Source: Gnetum montanum
Lineage: Eukaryota; Streptophyta; Gnetopsida; Gnetales; Gnetaceae
Reading direction: 5' to 3'
DNA length: 64,000 bases
NCBI GenBank assembly: GCA_015680685.1
Contig: MNCI01027357.1
Coordinates: 181,394-245,393, forward strand
Shown here piece by piece: positions 35,310-46,180 of this stretch (its first letter is position 1; every line of letters begins with the position of its first letter). The notes under the pieces were generated by a model that worked only from the letters and a program-made list of their open reading frames with translations, searched no databases and was not told the origin of the DNA. The translations under genes and the position numbers were made by a program.

Positions 35310-36911
35310 TGAAACACCACTAATTTTGGCCTAGCACTTTTAGACGAGAATCAAGCTAAGTCATGCTGCTGGCCAACATGAGTACAGCGTTTCCATACTT
35401 GGAGGCCTCCGAAACAACCCCTGATGGCCCATGATTCAACAGGAAAGGTCCCCTCGAGGTCCACAAGCTACTGCACCAACTTTTAGCATTCAGAATTAAA
35501 ATTTTTAGGTTCAAAATATTTGGTATTGGCTAAGTACACTTTGGTTACTTTTTCAGACGCTGCACAACGTAAGGATCAGCGTCACCAACATTTGGAGCCT
35601 TGAAATTGAGTCAAAACAGGCTGAAATTGAGCACAAGGATCTCCCATGACCTTCACCAAGGTCCCCAACAGCTCCCAGCCTCTAGAAAATTAAGATTTGG
35701 GCCTGAAATGTGCCTTTTTAACTTGGTGACACTGGGGTTACTTTTTTAGACGTTGCACAACGTAAGGATCAGCGTCACCAACTTTTAGAGCCCCAAAATT
35801 GAGCCAAAATGACTTGATTTCGAGGGTGTAAGTCATCCTCAGGGTCCACTATTGATAACTATGGGTCCCAGCTTTCAGAAATTCCAGATTTCAACTCAAA
35901 ATTGCAAGTTTTGGAGGTCACATTGTAGGTCACGTTGGGCAGTCAAATTTCTCTTGTTGTACATTTCATTATAAATCCCCATTTGTGGGCATGTCAAGCC
36001 CTCATGGTCTAAATTATATGTACTTTCATGGGCTTGAATAACCCATAAATTGTAAAATGCAATGTACATGGTCAAAAATGCAACTATCCAACACACATCC
36101 AACTTGTGCACAACTATCCAACACAGATACATTGAACCTGGTCAAAGAATGCAACTATCCAACACACATCCAACTCGTGCCAATTATCTAGCACACATCC
36201 AACCTACGCCAACTATCCATGGGACACATGTCGCTAGATATGCTTTCCTCTCATCTCATAGCCATTGATTCCATTCTTGAATTTCGTGCTCGAGCCTGAC
36301 CCAACCCTATAAATACCTTGTTAATTCACATAAACTAGGAGGCAAAAAATTGAGAGGCAAAAAAAATTAGAGAGATTGGCAATTTTGAGAGAGGATAGAA
36401 CTTGCAATCCTTGGGCGCTCAGCACACCTGACTATTGGCATCCAAGCATTTCTCACCTTCATCATCACATCATCGCGTCCTATCATCCTGGGGCTAGGTG
36501 TTTGACTTGCCATCCATACATGTGCAACTACACTTTGACCAGTGTACATTTTTTAAAAATAATATAATACAGTTTCATTATTTCCTTCCATTTACATTAT
36601 TTACTGTAGTTTATACTTTGTTTACAATATAGCTCTATTTATACTTTATTTATAATTCAGTACGCTTTGTTTACATTTCGTATCGCTGTTTGCATTCTGT
36701 TTACATCCCATTTACGATAACCCCAATGCTAGTCGTAGCTTACGCTTGGGGAAGTTCTTGGTTGATTTGCATGCAAACCATCCAAGGCACTCTACCTTCG
36801 TTTACTTTTCCAGCTTGTCCTTGGGCGAAGGCAAGGTCAGTTGTGGCTATCCGATAATCTCTCAGTGTCTGTTTCCCTTCTAGCCTTACACCGATGATTT
36901 AGGTTAGTACA
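35310..36911 (+). mobile_element. solo LTR nested in the 5' LTR of Element 3
   Basis: 1602 bp beginning TGAAACACC and ending GTTAGTACA, flanked by ATACT (35305-35309) and ATATT (36912-36916), a target duplication with one mismatch. The 3' LTR of Element 3 (AGATACTGATGC) shows the empty site. Inside are a TATA box on the plus strand (CCTATAAATACC, about 36306-36317) and an internal direct repeat (GCACAACGTAAGGATCAGCG at about 35561-35580 and 35756-35775). No coding sequence. The TGAAACACC start and the TATA context resemble the LTR at 53625-55099, so a Tat-type origin is possible. Confidence 0.8.
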
Positions 36912-37211
36912 ATATTGATGCTAGGTTAATTAAGGTTTTAGTTAGTTAGTTAAATTTAGTTAATTAGTCTCTTCAACCTTCACCTCATTAGCATAGGAGA
37001 AAAAAATCGAAAAGATATAAAAATCATATACCTCAAATTTACTTAATGATGCAACTGTGAAAAATACAAGTAAGTCTGGGAAGACAAGGAATGATTAACC
37101 TTAAGTGTTCCATGAGACGTGTAGGCACTTAGTCTATGGAGTTTGACCAGATCGTGCGTGTAATGCTCGGATTCGTATGGTTGAGTGTAGGGGTACCTCA
37201 GCACTCATCAT

Positions 37212-37229
37212 TGGCACTATTGCTGGGGA
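37212..37229 (+). promoter_or_regulatory. Element 3 primer-binding site (tRNA-Asp type)
   Basis: TGGCACTATTGCTGGGGA, one base after the LTR end. Matches the complement of tRNA-Asp(GUC) except for transitions at three positions. Confidence 0.8.
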
Positions 37230-37356
37230 CTAAGTGTTGGTGTGCTAAGTAGAACATAGGAAATTATCCACATCGTTGAGAGCTTAAATGAACCCTTAGG
37301 GTTAATTAAACAAAAAAATTATATAATGGTTAATCAACACACTGAGCAAAATAACA

Positions 37357-39692
37357 ATGTCTTCTTCTTCGAACAAAACCACTTCACCACCTAGGGATCA
37401 TACAAGAGACAACTGGCGGTCTAACACAAATAACTGTGAACCGCCAATTCCTCAACAGTTTTAAGTGGTATATACTCATCCCGATGAGTATATGCCTGAT
37501 TTTACCTTTATCCTCCATTAGGATGAATAACTGCATTGGAGAGACTTGCAAGGTAACATAGTGTTACCTCCAGATCGGGTAATCCCTGACATGCTCCTTC
37601 GTGCTCTTGCACTGATAGGCATGACACAGCTATACACTGAATACGTTATAGGTGATTTTAACATAAGGGATTACCATCCCATAGTAGCACAATGTTTAAG
37701 GGACTCCAGGCAAGAGAGCCACCATACATTGTTGAAGGGAAAAGGGGTCCCGCACATCCTAAGCCAAATTGGAGATGTTGAACCACTTATAATGGGTTCT
37801 CCATCAAATGATGTTCCCCCTCCTAACAATAGTGAGGAGGTGAGGTATCAAAACCTATGTTCCACGATACAAAACCCTAGTTTTGATCCTCGTGAATGCC
37901 AACTGTTCACTGAGGGAACAAAACACATGACAATGATAGGCATTCGGATTGTCATCACGATCGAGGCTGTAGCCACCAAAGAGAAGGTAAGAAACATCAT
38001 CATGGCGATGGTTCTCCTTCTTATTCCCCTTCATCACATCATTCACCCTCTCCTTCCACATCAGGGTGTAGTCACAAAGAGCATAACAGTGAGGATAAGG
38101 GTAAGCAAAATGAGATACCTCGACGAGAGAGTCGAGAGCGAGGATGAGGGCACTCTAGGAAATCAAGGCATGAAAGAAGGGAAAGTAGGGAACCACATAG
38201 GAATCATAGATGTCATGAGAGAGATAATCATGATGAACCCCTACTTACCATCTGAAGTATGTTAGATATCACAAAGGCAGTTAGAATACCCACAAGGCAC
38301 CAAAAAGATTCTCGGATCAAGAGATTGGATATGAATAACATCCCACGATTTGAAGGGGGATATAACGATGATCCAAAAAATCATTTACAGGCATTCCATG
38401 ATGCCTGAACCTTGCAGAACATTGAGAACAAGTGGTAGAAATTAAAGTCATTTCCTAGGACACTCATAAAGGAAGCAGAGAGTTGGTACCGGTCCTTAGA
38501 GCCGGAAACCATTAGGAGATGGAGTACGATGTTAGAGTTGTTCAATGATAAATACCAAACATACTCCAAAGTGTCTAACTTACGTAAGAAGATCCAAGGA
38601 TGGAAGCAGGGTTATCACGAACCCTTGGATGCTGCCATGGGCTAATATTATGCATTGCTACATCGTTGCTTGGGCCATGGTTATGCACAACGGGATCAAC
38701 TCCGCGACCTCGTATATGGGCTAAGACATGAAACTAGGAGAACCCTTGGGACATATGCCCAATGGAGATTATCTGAACTTAGATCACATGAAGTTCATAG
38801 ATTTTTGGAGCAAGTAGCTAGAGAAGAAGAGGAGCTACGGAAAAGAGAAAGCGTGGAAGAATACAACCACGATCCTTCCCTCCGAAAGAAGGAAGTAAGA
38901 TTCTGCGATGAAGAGGATGAGTCACCACTCGAAGAGTTGGTAAATATAAAAACCTTACCACTTCAAAAGCTAACAACAGAAGTGTCAGCTAAGGTAGATG
39001 AAATATGGAGCTCCTTAGATAGTAAAATTAAAAATGTCTTGAAAATTGTAGAGGAGTCTAAGGAGGAATGAAGTAGTGACCATGACAAGAAAAAAAGAAG
39101 AGATTCAAGCCATGCACATGATAAGGGTAAAGAAAAAATAACTATCACTGATGAGATTATGGATTCTAACACAGACAATGATGGTGGATGTGAGATCTAC
39201 CAATATGACCATCCTAAGGGATGTTGCCCAATAATCTCACATCTGCAGGAGTCTGGGGTGTATGCACTTAACCCAAGACTTAATAGACGGCAAGCACCCC
39301 GTCGGTTATCTTATCCCCAAGGTAACCCAAGGAAGTTCCACCAACTGTTAACATATTATCCAAGTGGAACTCCACCAAAACCTATTACAAAACATTAGTA
39401 GTGGCAATACCCATAGTCATGGGGGATGCCACCGCCTAGACAACAATACCCTTACTGGAAACTAGACCCATGTGGCTATTACATGCAGCAGCCGGTTTCT
39501 CCAAGTGACTCTATGGGTCATGCAACCCCACAATGTCACTACCCAGTTTGGGAATATTTTCAAACTCCCTCTCTCAGAAGGGACACTCCACATGTATACC
39601 ATCCTCCAAATCCATCCGCACCTCTCACGCCGGTAGCTCCACCACCAACCGCTCCAACAATGCCAAGGGTATTTCCCACTCAACCTCAATAA
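37357..39692 (+). pseudogene. Element 3 gag, broken by stops and frameshifts
   Basis: Start at ATG 37357 (MSSSSNKTTSPPRDHTRDNW). Pieces: 37546-38265, a frame-shifted middle part with the gag core (about 38330-38640: ESWYRSLEPETIRRWSTM), 38655-39071 (LGHGYAQRDQLRDLVYGLRH then a charged helix), and 39159-39398 with the knuckle CEIYQYDHPKGCCP, where the second Cys is Tyr. A Pro-rich tail follows (39426-39692). Stops are frequently TAG or TGA. Confidence 0.7.
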
Positions 39693-39889
39693 CCCAATGT
39701 CACGAGGGCTTCCAATCCTCAATTCTTAGTTGGTCCTAACAATCTTATGCTGAAAAGACCTTTCTTCAAAACCAACAATCCAACTAAGCCCTCACCCTCA
39801 CTAGTGGTTGAATATCTAAACACCTCCATACCAAATAAGGTTTTGGGACCCCCTTCAAACCAAAATTGTGCCCAATGCATACAGTTATG

Positions 39890-42800
39890 TTAACACATAC
39901 TGTTACTGACAAAAATTAAGGTAGGCCACATTCCAAAGAAATTATTTGATCTTGGGAGACCCCTAATTTATCTCCAGGTTGCTGGGAATGAACCTCATAA
40001 GGCTCTTCTTGACTCAGGATCCAGAGTCAACTTTATCTCACAAGAATTGTATAAAACTTGGAACCTGCCTCCACTCAAGAAGAGAAATATTCACTTAGAG
40101 CTAGTTGACCAGTCCATCACTATTCCTTTGGGATAGGTTGAGGACATTATTACCACCGTGGGTGGTTGGTCATGCCTAGCTGATTTCCTGGTGATCCAAA
40201 TAAACAATGACAAAGGGGATTTCCCAATAAGAATGGGAAGGAAATGGCTGAGTACAATAGATGCACACTTAGGAATCTATAATATTTCCTTAGAAATATC
40301 CAAGAAAAATACTTTTGGAAAGATTGAGAGGAAGAGAGTTCCATGCATCGCATATAGTGACACAAGGTGCCATTGCATGCAGAAATCATGGGTGATGCGA
40401 AGTTTAACATTGCCTGCATGCAATCGGTGTGCACAAGATATTNNNNNNNNNNNNNNNNNNNNNNNNNNNNNNNNNNNNNNNNNNNNNNNNNNNNNNNNNN
40501 NNNNNNNNNNNNNNNNNNNNNNNNNNNNNNNNNNNNNNNNNNNNNNNNNNNNNNNNNNNNNNNNNNNNNNNNNNNNNNNNNNNNNNNNNNNNNNNNNNNN
40601 NNNNNNNNNNNNNNNNNNNNNNNNNNNNNNNNNNNNNNNNNNNNNNNNNNNNNNNNNNNNNNNNNNNNNNNNNNNNNNNNNNNNNNNNNNNNNNNNNNNN
40701 NNNNNNNNNNNNNNNNNNNNNNNNNNNNNNNNNNNNNNNNNNNNNNNNNNNNNNNNNNNNNNNNNNNNNNNNNNNNNNNNNNNNNNNNNNNNNNNNNNNN
40801 NNNNNAAATTGAAACAAGTAGTAAAAGAAGAGATAGAACAGCTCCTCAAGGCCGAGTTCATATATCCCATTACTGATAGTGAATGGGTTTGTCCTCTAGT
40901 AATCATGTCTAAGAAGGAAGGAAAATGGAGGGTATGTATAGATTTTAGGCTACTAAACATGGCAACATTCAAAGATCATTTTTCGTTGCCGTTCATTAAC
41001 CAAGTCTTGGATACTATAGTGGGGCATCGCTATTATAGTTTTCTGGATGGATATATAGGATATAATCAAATATGAATAGCACCATAAGATCAAGCCAAAA
41101 AAATGTTCACTAGTCCCTGGGGAACGTTCACATATAAGCAAATGCCATTTGGCTTGTGCAATGCCCTTGTCATGTTCCAACATTTAGTCCTAAGCATATT
41201 TCAACAACAGATAGGAAACAGAGTGGAAGTCTTTATGGATGACTTCTCCACTTACGGGACAAGCTTTGATCAAGCCCTAGACTAGTTAGAGCAAGTGCTG
41301 AAATGATGCGTTAAAACCAACCTAAAGCTCAATTGGTAGAAATGCCATTTGATGGTTCAAGAGGGCATAGTACTGGGGCATAAGATTTTGCAATCAGGAA
41401 TAGAGGTAGACCTAGAAAAAGTTAAGGTTATCCAAGGAATCACTTGACAACTAGAAATGGTCAAAGATATTTGGTCATTGCTTGGACACACTGGCTACTA
41501 CAGGAGATTCATTGAGAACTTCTCCAAGATTACCAAATCATTGGTAGAATTAACAAAAAAAGATGCACCCTTTGAATGGACTAGGGAATGTGAATGAACA
41601 TTCCAAACTCTAAAACAAAGGCTTGTGGAAACCCCTATTCTACAAGCCCTTGACTGGTCCATACCATTTCATATAATGATTGACACATCTAATTATGCCT
41701 TAGGAGTTGTACTAACATAGTTAGATGAACAAAAATGCCCTTATTACATCCACTGTGTGAGTAAGAGTATGGTTGGTGCACAACTCAACTACACAACTAC
41801 TGAAAAGAAATTAATGGCTGTAGTGTTTTCACTAGACAAATATAGGCACTATGTGTTGGGCTACAAAGTGTACATTCATACAAATCATAGTGCAATTCGA
41901 TTCCTCATGAACAAGCCAATCGTTAGCCCTCATATTATACGTTGGTTGGTAATCCTTCAAGAGTTCGATTTAACAATAGTAGATTGAAAGGGCACCAAGA
42001 ACATAGTTTCTGATCATTTATCTCGGTTGCGTTGGGACAACAAAGAGGATGAATATGCCATATCTGATCATTTTCCTAACGAAACCCTCTTTGCCGGTGT
42101 AGTGAGTAACCAACCCACGGGAACAAATTGGTATAGTAGCATTCTTACTTATCTCCTTTCCCAAAAAACACCACAGGGGTTGGACTTTAGGAAGAAGCAA
42201 AAGTTTTTTCACAAAACCAAGTACTTCATGGAAATCAAGGGAAAACTCTATAAATTCTATCTTGATGGCTTGTTTTGATGGTGTGTGCCCAATGAGGATC
42301 AATTAAGAGTTCTCTAGGATGCTCATGAGGGTCCCTATGGGGGCCACTATGCAGGGAGAAGAACGACCATTAAGATCCTTCTTGTAGGATATTATTGGGC
42401 AATGCTATTTTGGGATGCCCATCAATTTATCCAGTCCTATGAGCACTGTCAATGGAATGGTGGAATGACTACTAGAATGGAGGGTCCGCAACAATGGATT
42501 CAACCCTTGGAACCCTTCGACATTTGGGGAATATATTTTATGGGACCTATTACACCGATGTCTAATGGAAAAGCTTATATCATTGTTGTTGTTGACTAAC
42601 CAAATGGGCTGAAGTAGCTGCTGTAATAGATTGCACATCATCTATAGCTGCACAATTTGTAAAACAACAAATTGTAAATAGGTTTGATGTGCTGCGTGCA
42701 CCTATCTTTGATAATGGAACACATTTTATAGGTGCAACCTTTCACAGGTTGATGCAATGCTTAGGGCTTGAACATAAATTGACCACACCTTATCACCCTA

Positions 42801-43260
42801 AGCTAATGGGCAACCGAGGTCACCAATTGGGAGATTATGAGAATATTAACAAGAACAATTAGCAAATTTAGGCGAGATTGGAGCACAAAACTGAACGATG
42901 CTCTCTAGGCGTACCGCTCCACTTGGAAACTCCCTACAGGCTACTCTCCCTACGAGTTGGTGTATGGAAAACTCCCAAAACTTCCAATTCAAATTGATCT
43001 CCATACACTATCCATGGCATGTGACCTCCACCTTGACCTTGATCTAGCACAAAAACAAAGATTGACATCTCTAAATGTGCTAGACGAGAATAGATTGGTT
43101 GCCCTATCATCAAATGAGATACATAAGGCACATAACAAACAACGTCATGAATTAAAAATTTTAAGGATTAAGTACCAACTAGGAGACAAGGTCCTTTACT
43201 AGAACCTTGCACATGTACCACAACATACGAAATTTTAAACATTGTGGAAAGGATCCTACA
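39890..43260 (+). pseudogene. Element 3 pol (protease, RT, RNase H, integrase), interrupted by gap
   Basis: Protease: ALLDSGSRVNFIS at 40005-40035 keeps the DSG triad. A run of Ns (40443-40805) removes the link to RT. RT: WRVCIDFRLLN near 40927, FLDGYIGYNQI, then FMDDFSTYG at 41234. RNase H: TSNYALGVV, TTEKKLMAV, and HTNHSA with the expected Asp changed to Asn. Integrase: the first catalytic Asp has become Tyr (GIYFMGPIT near 42530), DNGTHFIGATF follows, and the Glu region is frameshifted near 42800. C-terminal part 42957-43202. Stops such as D-TAG-L and LK-TGA suggest C-to-T decay. Confidence 0.8.
40443..40805. other. assembly gap (363 Ns)
   Basis: Unsequenced stretch inside Element 3 pol between protease and RT. 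The homologous interval in Element 2 (about 28205 down to 27720) is roughly 480 bases, so the gap size may be an estimate. Confidence 0.98.
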
Positions 43261-44610
43261 TTATCCATACGAAATTTCCCTCAGGAGCCATGACAATATA
43301 CAAGCTTAAAACCCTTGATAAGAAATTACTGGTTAATGTGCAACAAACCAAACCTTTCCATGAACCAAGAACATCTAGTGCAAATTACACCTCTGATAGC
43401 GGACAACCATGCTCCTTATTTTGGATCTCTCCCTTTCCATTCAGTCATGGGGGAGATGGCCACCTATGCTAATAAATCGAGGCCCTCAGTACTTTTAAGT
43501 TTTTTTTTACATGTTTTTGTCTTGCACATTTTTGTTTTACACATTTTTTGTTTTACAAATTTCTTTAACTTTTCTTATTTTTTTTTTACAACATCATTAT
43601 ACTTTTTTATTGTGTGTGTGTATGTGTGTTATCCATCTTGTAAGTTTTTCATTTAATAAGTGTTCTTCATGATGGTATGAACTGTTTTTATATAGATTGC
43701 TAATGTTTGGTTTTTACCTTTAAATCATGATGTTGATACTAAGGTATGGTTCTTTTGATATAGCAGGCAATGAGTTCACTTCATCCATACTTCCACATAT
43801 TTCTATGGTCTCTCTCAGCTTGGAAATGTACAGTCCCTTTTTTAAATAAGAACTATCAATGAATCGGTGACTAGGTATTTCTCAAACTAAGGAAGGACTC
43901 AAGGATTGAAAAGGGTGTGACTTCAAGGGAACTTAATGCATTTGTGTTGGCCATTCTCTTGGGTGCTTGGATGTGTTCTTCTTGAGTTTTCTTACCATTT
44001 CAATGTTACCCAATTATCGGGAAGCTGAGTTAATAAAATAAACAAAGTCTTTGCATGGTATGGTTCTCATGCATAAACATATAAAACAACAAAAAAAAAT
44101 AGTGAGCATTCAAAGCACATCCCTTAGACGAACTAACCATTTGGGCTACAAGCACTAGTTATGGAACTCAAAATAAAAATTTTTCCTCTAACTAAGGCCC
44201 TTCTCGCTTCCCATTCTCTCCTCCTTCATTTTGTTGGAATGGTGGTGGCTCTTTGGGATGACATTCTTGTTACTTCAAGGGGATGGATTGGTTGAATGCA
44301 TTAATGCGAAGTCACTGGATGTGGTTTGTTGAGGCTGTACTTGGAATGGGATCTGCTAAGTCACATTAACCATGAAACACATAAGGGCCTGTACACCACC
44401 TTGTTCTTGGGATTCCATTCCACTCTCTTTCCTCCATCCTTCTCTCCATTGTTTACCTCATTTCTGGTTGTATCATTAGTGTATATTTTGGTTGACACAT
44501 TGTTTTATTTTTGGTAAATTCTTGTGGTTAAGACTTTAACTCTTGTTCCAAATGACATTCCCAGAGCCTACATAATCTTCAAATGTGGGTTTGTTAGGGC
44601 ATTAAGAGCA

Positions 44611-44636
44611 TGAGCCTACTTTGGGGAGGACCCATT
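44611..44636 (+). promoter_or_regulatory. conserved 3'-UTR motif, copy in Element 3
   Basis: TGAGCCTACTTTGGGGAGGA then CCCATT. Reference copy of a motif found in all five Athila-like elements here. Confidence 0.65.
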
Positions 44637-44823
44637 GACATTCTTATTTGGTGCACCAGTTAAATTCTTTCCCTTAACATTTTTGCAATCATTTCTATTT
44701 TGTTCATTTCCATCTTGGCATCCATCTCATTGATGTTATAGTTTTCTCTTTTTCTCCATCTTTCTTGTTCTTTTTCTTTCTCCATTCTATCGCTACTGGA
44801 GGTTTGCTCTTATTCATGGGGGT

Positions 44824-45126
44824 TTGGACCCAAATTTTTTCGATTTTCTCCTAACCCCTACACCTTCGGTAGTCACCACTATGATATCTCTAGATTTGTA
44901 TCAGCCATACCACAACTCAGCCAATGGACCTTTCACTGAAGGACGATATCAATTACATTATGATTCGTTTACCCTTGCTAATATAAAGACTATGTTGTGT
45001 GTGCAGATGGAAATCATGCAACAATGGATTGGATCTGGAAGGAACACTTGGAATGGAGCAGTGATGAAAGCAGCTATGCAAGGAGCAAGATTGATGGCAC
45101 ACTTATGGAAAGACAATGAAAGGTGA
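44824..45126 (+). CDS. small ORF after pol, conserved with Element 2
   Basis: 100 codons without recognised domain. Words such as YHNSANGPFTEGRYQLHYD and GARLMAHLWKDNER recur, frameshifted, in Element 2 (23366-23720 on the minus strand), so the two copies descend from a common coding sequence or a conserved RNA. It lies in the position where Athila elements may carry an extra, env-like ORF, but no membrane segment or signal peptide is seen. Not assigned a function. Confidence 0.4.
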   Translation: MDPNFFDFLLTPTPSVVTTMISLDLYQPYHNSANGPFTEGRYQLHYDSFTLANIKTMLCVQMEIMQQWIGSGRNTWNGAVMKAAMQGARLMAHLWKDNER

Positions 45127-45378
45127 AATCTTGGCATTGGCAACAGTAGACTTCTTCTCTTTTCTCTCTTCTCTCTCAACTGCCAAATAAGGCCTGATGT
45201 CAAATGTATAAGGTGTTCACTCTTGTTGTCATGAACACCGGTTTTGTCTTGTTCTGTAATGATGATCCATTCACATGTCATCCCATTCACCATTAGTTCC
45301 ATTCAAGTCAATAATCCCATACCTTCCCAATATTTTGTAAGAAACTTGAGGATGAGTTTTTATTTAGTCATGGGGGTA

Positions 45379-46180
45379 TGATGGGACACGATATCACATG
45401 GGTCGTGATATAGCATCTTCCCCTGCGATATCGCAGTGTGTCATCAAATCTATAAATAAGAGGTGGCTCTCCTTTGTTTCTCATTCTAGGCCTAGACCGT
45501 AGCAAAACTCTAGTAGTTTTACCTCTCCAGAGATAGAATAATTTCCATGTGCCCATAGTAGGAGCTCCAAAGTGAACGGATCTTTAGTCGAGCAAATATT
45601 GTACCTGAACACAAGTTTGTGTACGGAAATAAAGACGAACTTCTTGGATAAACCTTGCAGTGCATGGAATAGGCTAAATAGGATTTTAATTATTGTTATT
45701 TATTGTTTACCATTTAAATGCTTGATTAGTTAATTAAATCTCTCTCAACCCTTCTCCCATAGTTAAGTGCATTTAGTACGACCGCTTCGAGCACGTGTTT
45801 TACGCTTGGTGATCCCAGAAACGACTAGCATTTGGTAATCAAGGTTGCACTGGTTCAGGGTGTGAATGGTAAGTGGGAACAGATACTGATGCTAGGTTAA
45901 TTAAGGCTTAGTTAGTTAGTTAAAGTTAGTTAATTAGTCTCTTCACCCTTCACCTCATTAGCATAGGGGATAAAAATTGAAAAGATATAAAAATCATATA
46001 GCTCAGACTTACTTAACCATACAACCATGAAAAATACAAGTAAGTATGGGAAGACAATGAATGATTAACCTTAAGTGTTCCATGAGGCGTGTACACACTT
46101 AGCCTGCGAAGTTCAACCGAATTGCTTATGTAACACTCGTATTCGTATGGTTGAGTGTAGGGGTACCTCGCCACTCATCA
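45379..46180 (+). repeat. Element 3 3' LTR
   Basis: 802 bp, TGATGGG...CACTCATCA, preceded by the PPT and followed by target duplication CTCAT. Lacks the nested solo LTR. Confidence 0.92.

Larger units (their letters stand above)
34756..37210 (+). repeat. Element 3 5' LTR, enlarged by nested insertion
   Basis: 2455 bp, TGATGGG...CACTCATCA. It matches the 802-bp 3' LTR on both sides of an extra segment at 35310-36911. U3 contains dense GATATCGC palindromes (34765-34858), and CTATAAATAAG (about 34871) is the TATA box. Confidence 0.9.
43270..45378 (+). other. Element 3 3' untranslated region with two PPT-like tracts
   Basis: T-rich start (43500-43600), the conserved motif (44611-44636), a first purine tract CATGGGGGTTTGG (about 44816), the small ORF at 44824-45126, and the proper PPT GTCATGGGGGTA (45367-45378) immediately before the 3' LTR. 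Confidence 0.65.
34756..46180 (+). mobile_element. Element 3: complete Athila-like Ty3/gypsy element
   Basis: 11425 bp with perfect target duplication CTCAT (34751-34755 and 46181-46185). Order: 5' LTR 34756-37210 (enlarged by a nested solo LTR), PBS, gag 37357-39692, pol about 39890-43260 (with a 363-N gap), 3' untranslated region with small ORF, PPT (45367-45378), 3' LTR 45379-46180. It interrupts the protease of Element 4. The coding regions are collinear with Element 2 but on the opposite strand. Confidence 0.92.

Noticed and set aside
34756-37210. A genuine 2.45-kb LTR for Element 3, with the 3' LTR deleted
   Set aside because: The extra 1602 bp has TG...CA ends and a near-perfect 5-bp duplication, and LTRs of Elements 1 and 2 are also about 0.8 kb.
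40158-41075. 305-codon plus ORF and several smaller ones across the N run
   Set aside because: They are opened by the Ns. Only the protease and RT parts at the ends are real, and they are annotated as Element 3 pol.
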